A DNA stretch of 64,000 bases, from the NCBI RefSeq assembly GCF_009755355.1, contig NZ_WQLB01000004.1, forward strand, positions 124,001 through 188,000. Reading direction: 5' to 3'. A program made the position numbers and the translations under genes. Positions 63,481 through 64,000 of the stretch are shown in pieces. This DNA comes from Deinococcus arboris (GTDB taxonomy: Bacteria; Deinococcota; Deinococci; Deinococcales; Deinococcaceae). The number at the start of each line of letters is the position of its first letter. The stretch's first letter is position 1. Below the pieces are notes generated by a model, which was not told the origin of the DNA, searched no databases, and worked only from the letters and a program-made list of their open reading frames with translations.

Positions 63481-64000
63481 CTAAGCTTTTTTGGCCGCAG
63501 CGCGCGATGACTGGACGGGCGGCGCGAGGAGGGCCGCCTGCATGGCCGCCCCGATGATGCCGGCCTCGTTGAGCAGCTGCGCGGGCACCACACGGCTGCG
63601 GTCCAGGGTCAGGTGGGGCGTCCATTTGTCGGCTTTTTTGCTGATTCCACCACCGATAATGAACAGCTCCGGGCTGAACAGCAGTTCCAGATGTTGCAGG
63701 TAGGAACAGGCGCGTTTGCTCCACTGTTTCCAGTTCAGGTCGTCGCGTTCCCGCGCCCGGTCAGAGGCCCAGGTTTCGGCGTGTTTGTCGCGCAGCCACA
63801 GGTGTCCCAGTTCGGTGTTGGGCACCAGCACGCCGTTATGAATCAGGGCGCTACCAATGCCAGTGCCAAAGGTCAGCACCATGACGGTGCCGTCTTGCCC
63901 GGCGCCAGCGCCAAAGCGGGCCTCGGCCAGCCCGGCGGCGTCGGCGTCATTGAGCAGATGCACCTCCTGGCCCACCGCCTCGCTGAGCAGCGTGTCGGCG
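63481..64000 (-). CDS. ppgK: Polyphosphate glucokinase, ROK family (5' end outside the window)
   Basis: The C-terminal part, at least 173 codons, of a ROK-fold sugar kinase; the start lies beyond 64000. Visible are [16 protein letters not shown] with the catalytic Asp, [32 protein letters not shown] (in pieces) and [25 protein letters not shown] and the WASDRARE region match polyphosphate- and ATP-dependent glucokinases rather than plain ROK kinases. It ends with a Lys/Ala-rich tail. The product would be glucose 6-phosphate. Confidence 0.88.
   Translation of the reverse strand, partial: ADTLLSEAVGQEVHLLNDADAAGLAEARFGAGAGQDGTVMVLTFGTGIGSALIHNGVLVPNTELGHLWLRDKHAETWASDRARERDDLNWKQWSKRACSYLQHLELLFSPELFIIGGGISKKADKWTPHLTLDRSRVVPAQLLNEAGIIGAAMQAALLAPPVQSSRAAAKKA

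Overview
The window looks like a piece of a Deinococcus chromosome. The reasons are its high G+C content, the Ala/Pro/Lys-rich N-terminal extension on the housekeeping sigma factor, many genes whose -10-like hexamer sits only 5-9 nt before the start codon (leaderless transcripts, a known Deinococcus trait), a glcF-glcD-glcE cluster, a polyphosphate-glucokinase-like protein, and short non-coding dispersed repeats. No plasmid, phage or CRISPR locus is visible. The genus is inferred from gene content, not from a search.

Layout. 1-1.1 kb: end of a sugar ABC importer. 1.1-7.6 kb: two small hypothetical genes, a DUF4129-MoxR-DUF58 operon and rpoD. 7.9-16 kb: an RsmC-like rRNA methyltransferase, RNase HII, a MOSC protein, an acetyltransferase, a lipoprotein, a methyltransferase, a chagasin-like inhibitor and an M28 peptidase. 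16.2-20.3 kb: lepA and two tandem paralogous coiled-coil genes with their own promoter and terminator. 20.5-28 kb: a divergent reductase/TetR pair, a histidine kinase/response regulator pair, a small exported protein, an aminotransferase, a WD40-like gene broken by an amber codon, and an AIM24-family gene. 28.3-35 kb: the cell wall and division cluster murG-murC-murB-ftsQ-ftsA-ftsZ. 35-45 kb: a gene whose 3' end is formed by a repeat, a periplasmic nucleotidase, glcFDE, a kinase remnant, an LLM flavin monooxygenase, an MFS transporter and a phosphoribosyltransferase-like gene. 45-53 kb: an ICMT methyltransferase, MeaB, a DUF1905 protein, a histidine phosphatase, purM, a TVP38 protein, an MBL hydrolase, trpC and hpt. 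53-64 kb: an ABC exporter whose permease looks frameshifted, an endonuclease-like phosphatase, an ArsB-type permease, leuS with a leader, a TolB-like protein, Spo0M and a partial polyphosphate glucokinase.

Most notable. (1) leuS carries an in-frame, strongly AT-rich segment of about 410 bp (about 137 codons) between the CP1 editing-site motif and the return to the catalytic core; its encoded domain is not recognised. (2) leuS is preceded by a leaderless 13-codon peptide with three Leu codons, all non-CTG, and by two mutually exclusive hairpins, the second an intrinsic terminator: a candidate leucine attenuator. (3) At glcF, trpC and the DUF4129 gene, a leaderless mini-ORF of 5-10 codons ends in a TGA that overlaps the weak TTG/GTG start of the real gene, suggesting translational coupling. 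(4) A family of roughly 135-180 bp repeats with terminal inverted repeats and possible TA target duplications occurs at least seven times and forms the 3' end of one gene.

How the genes work together. The murG-to-ftsZ block supplies peptidoglycan precursors and the divisome, mostly with 4-nt overlaps. The glcF-glcD-glcE operon would oxidise glycolate. DUF4129-MoxR-DUF58 is a conserved three-gene module of unclear cellular role. The remaining genes are mostly single or paired housekeeping units.
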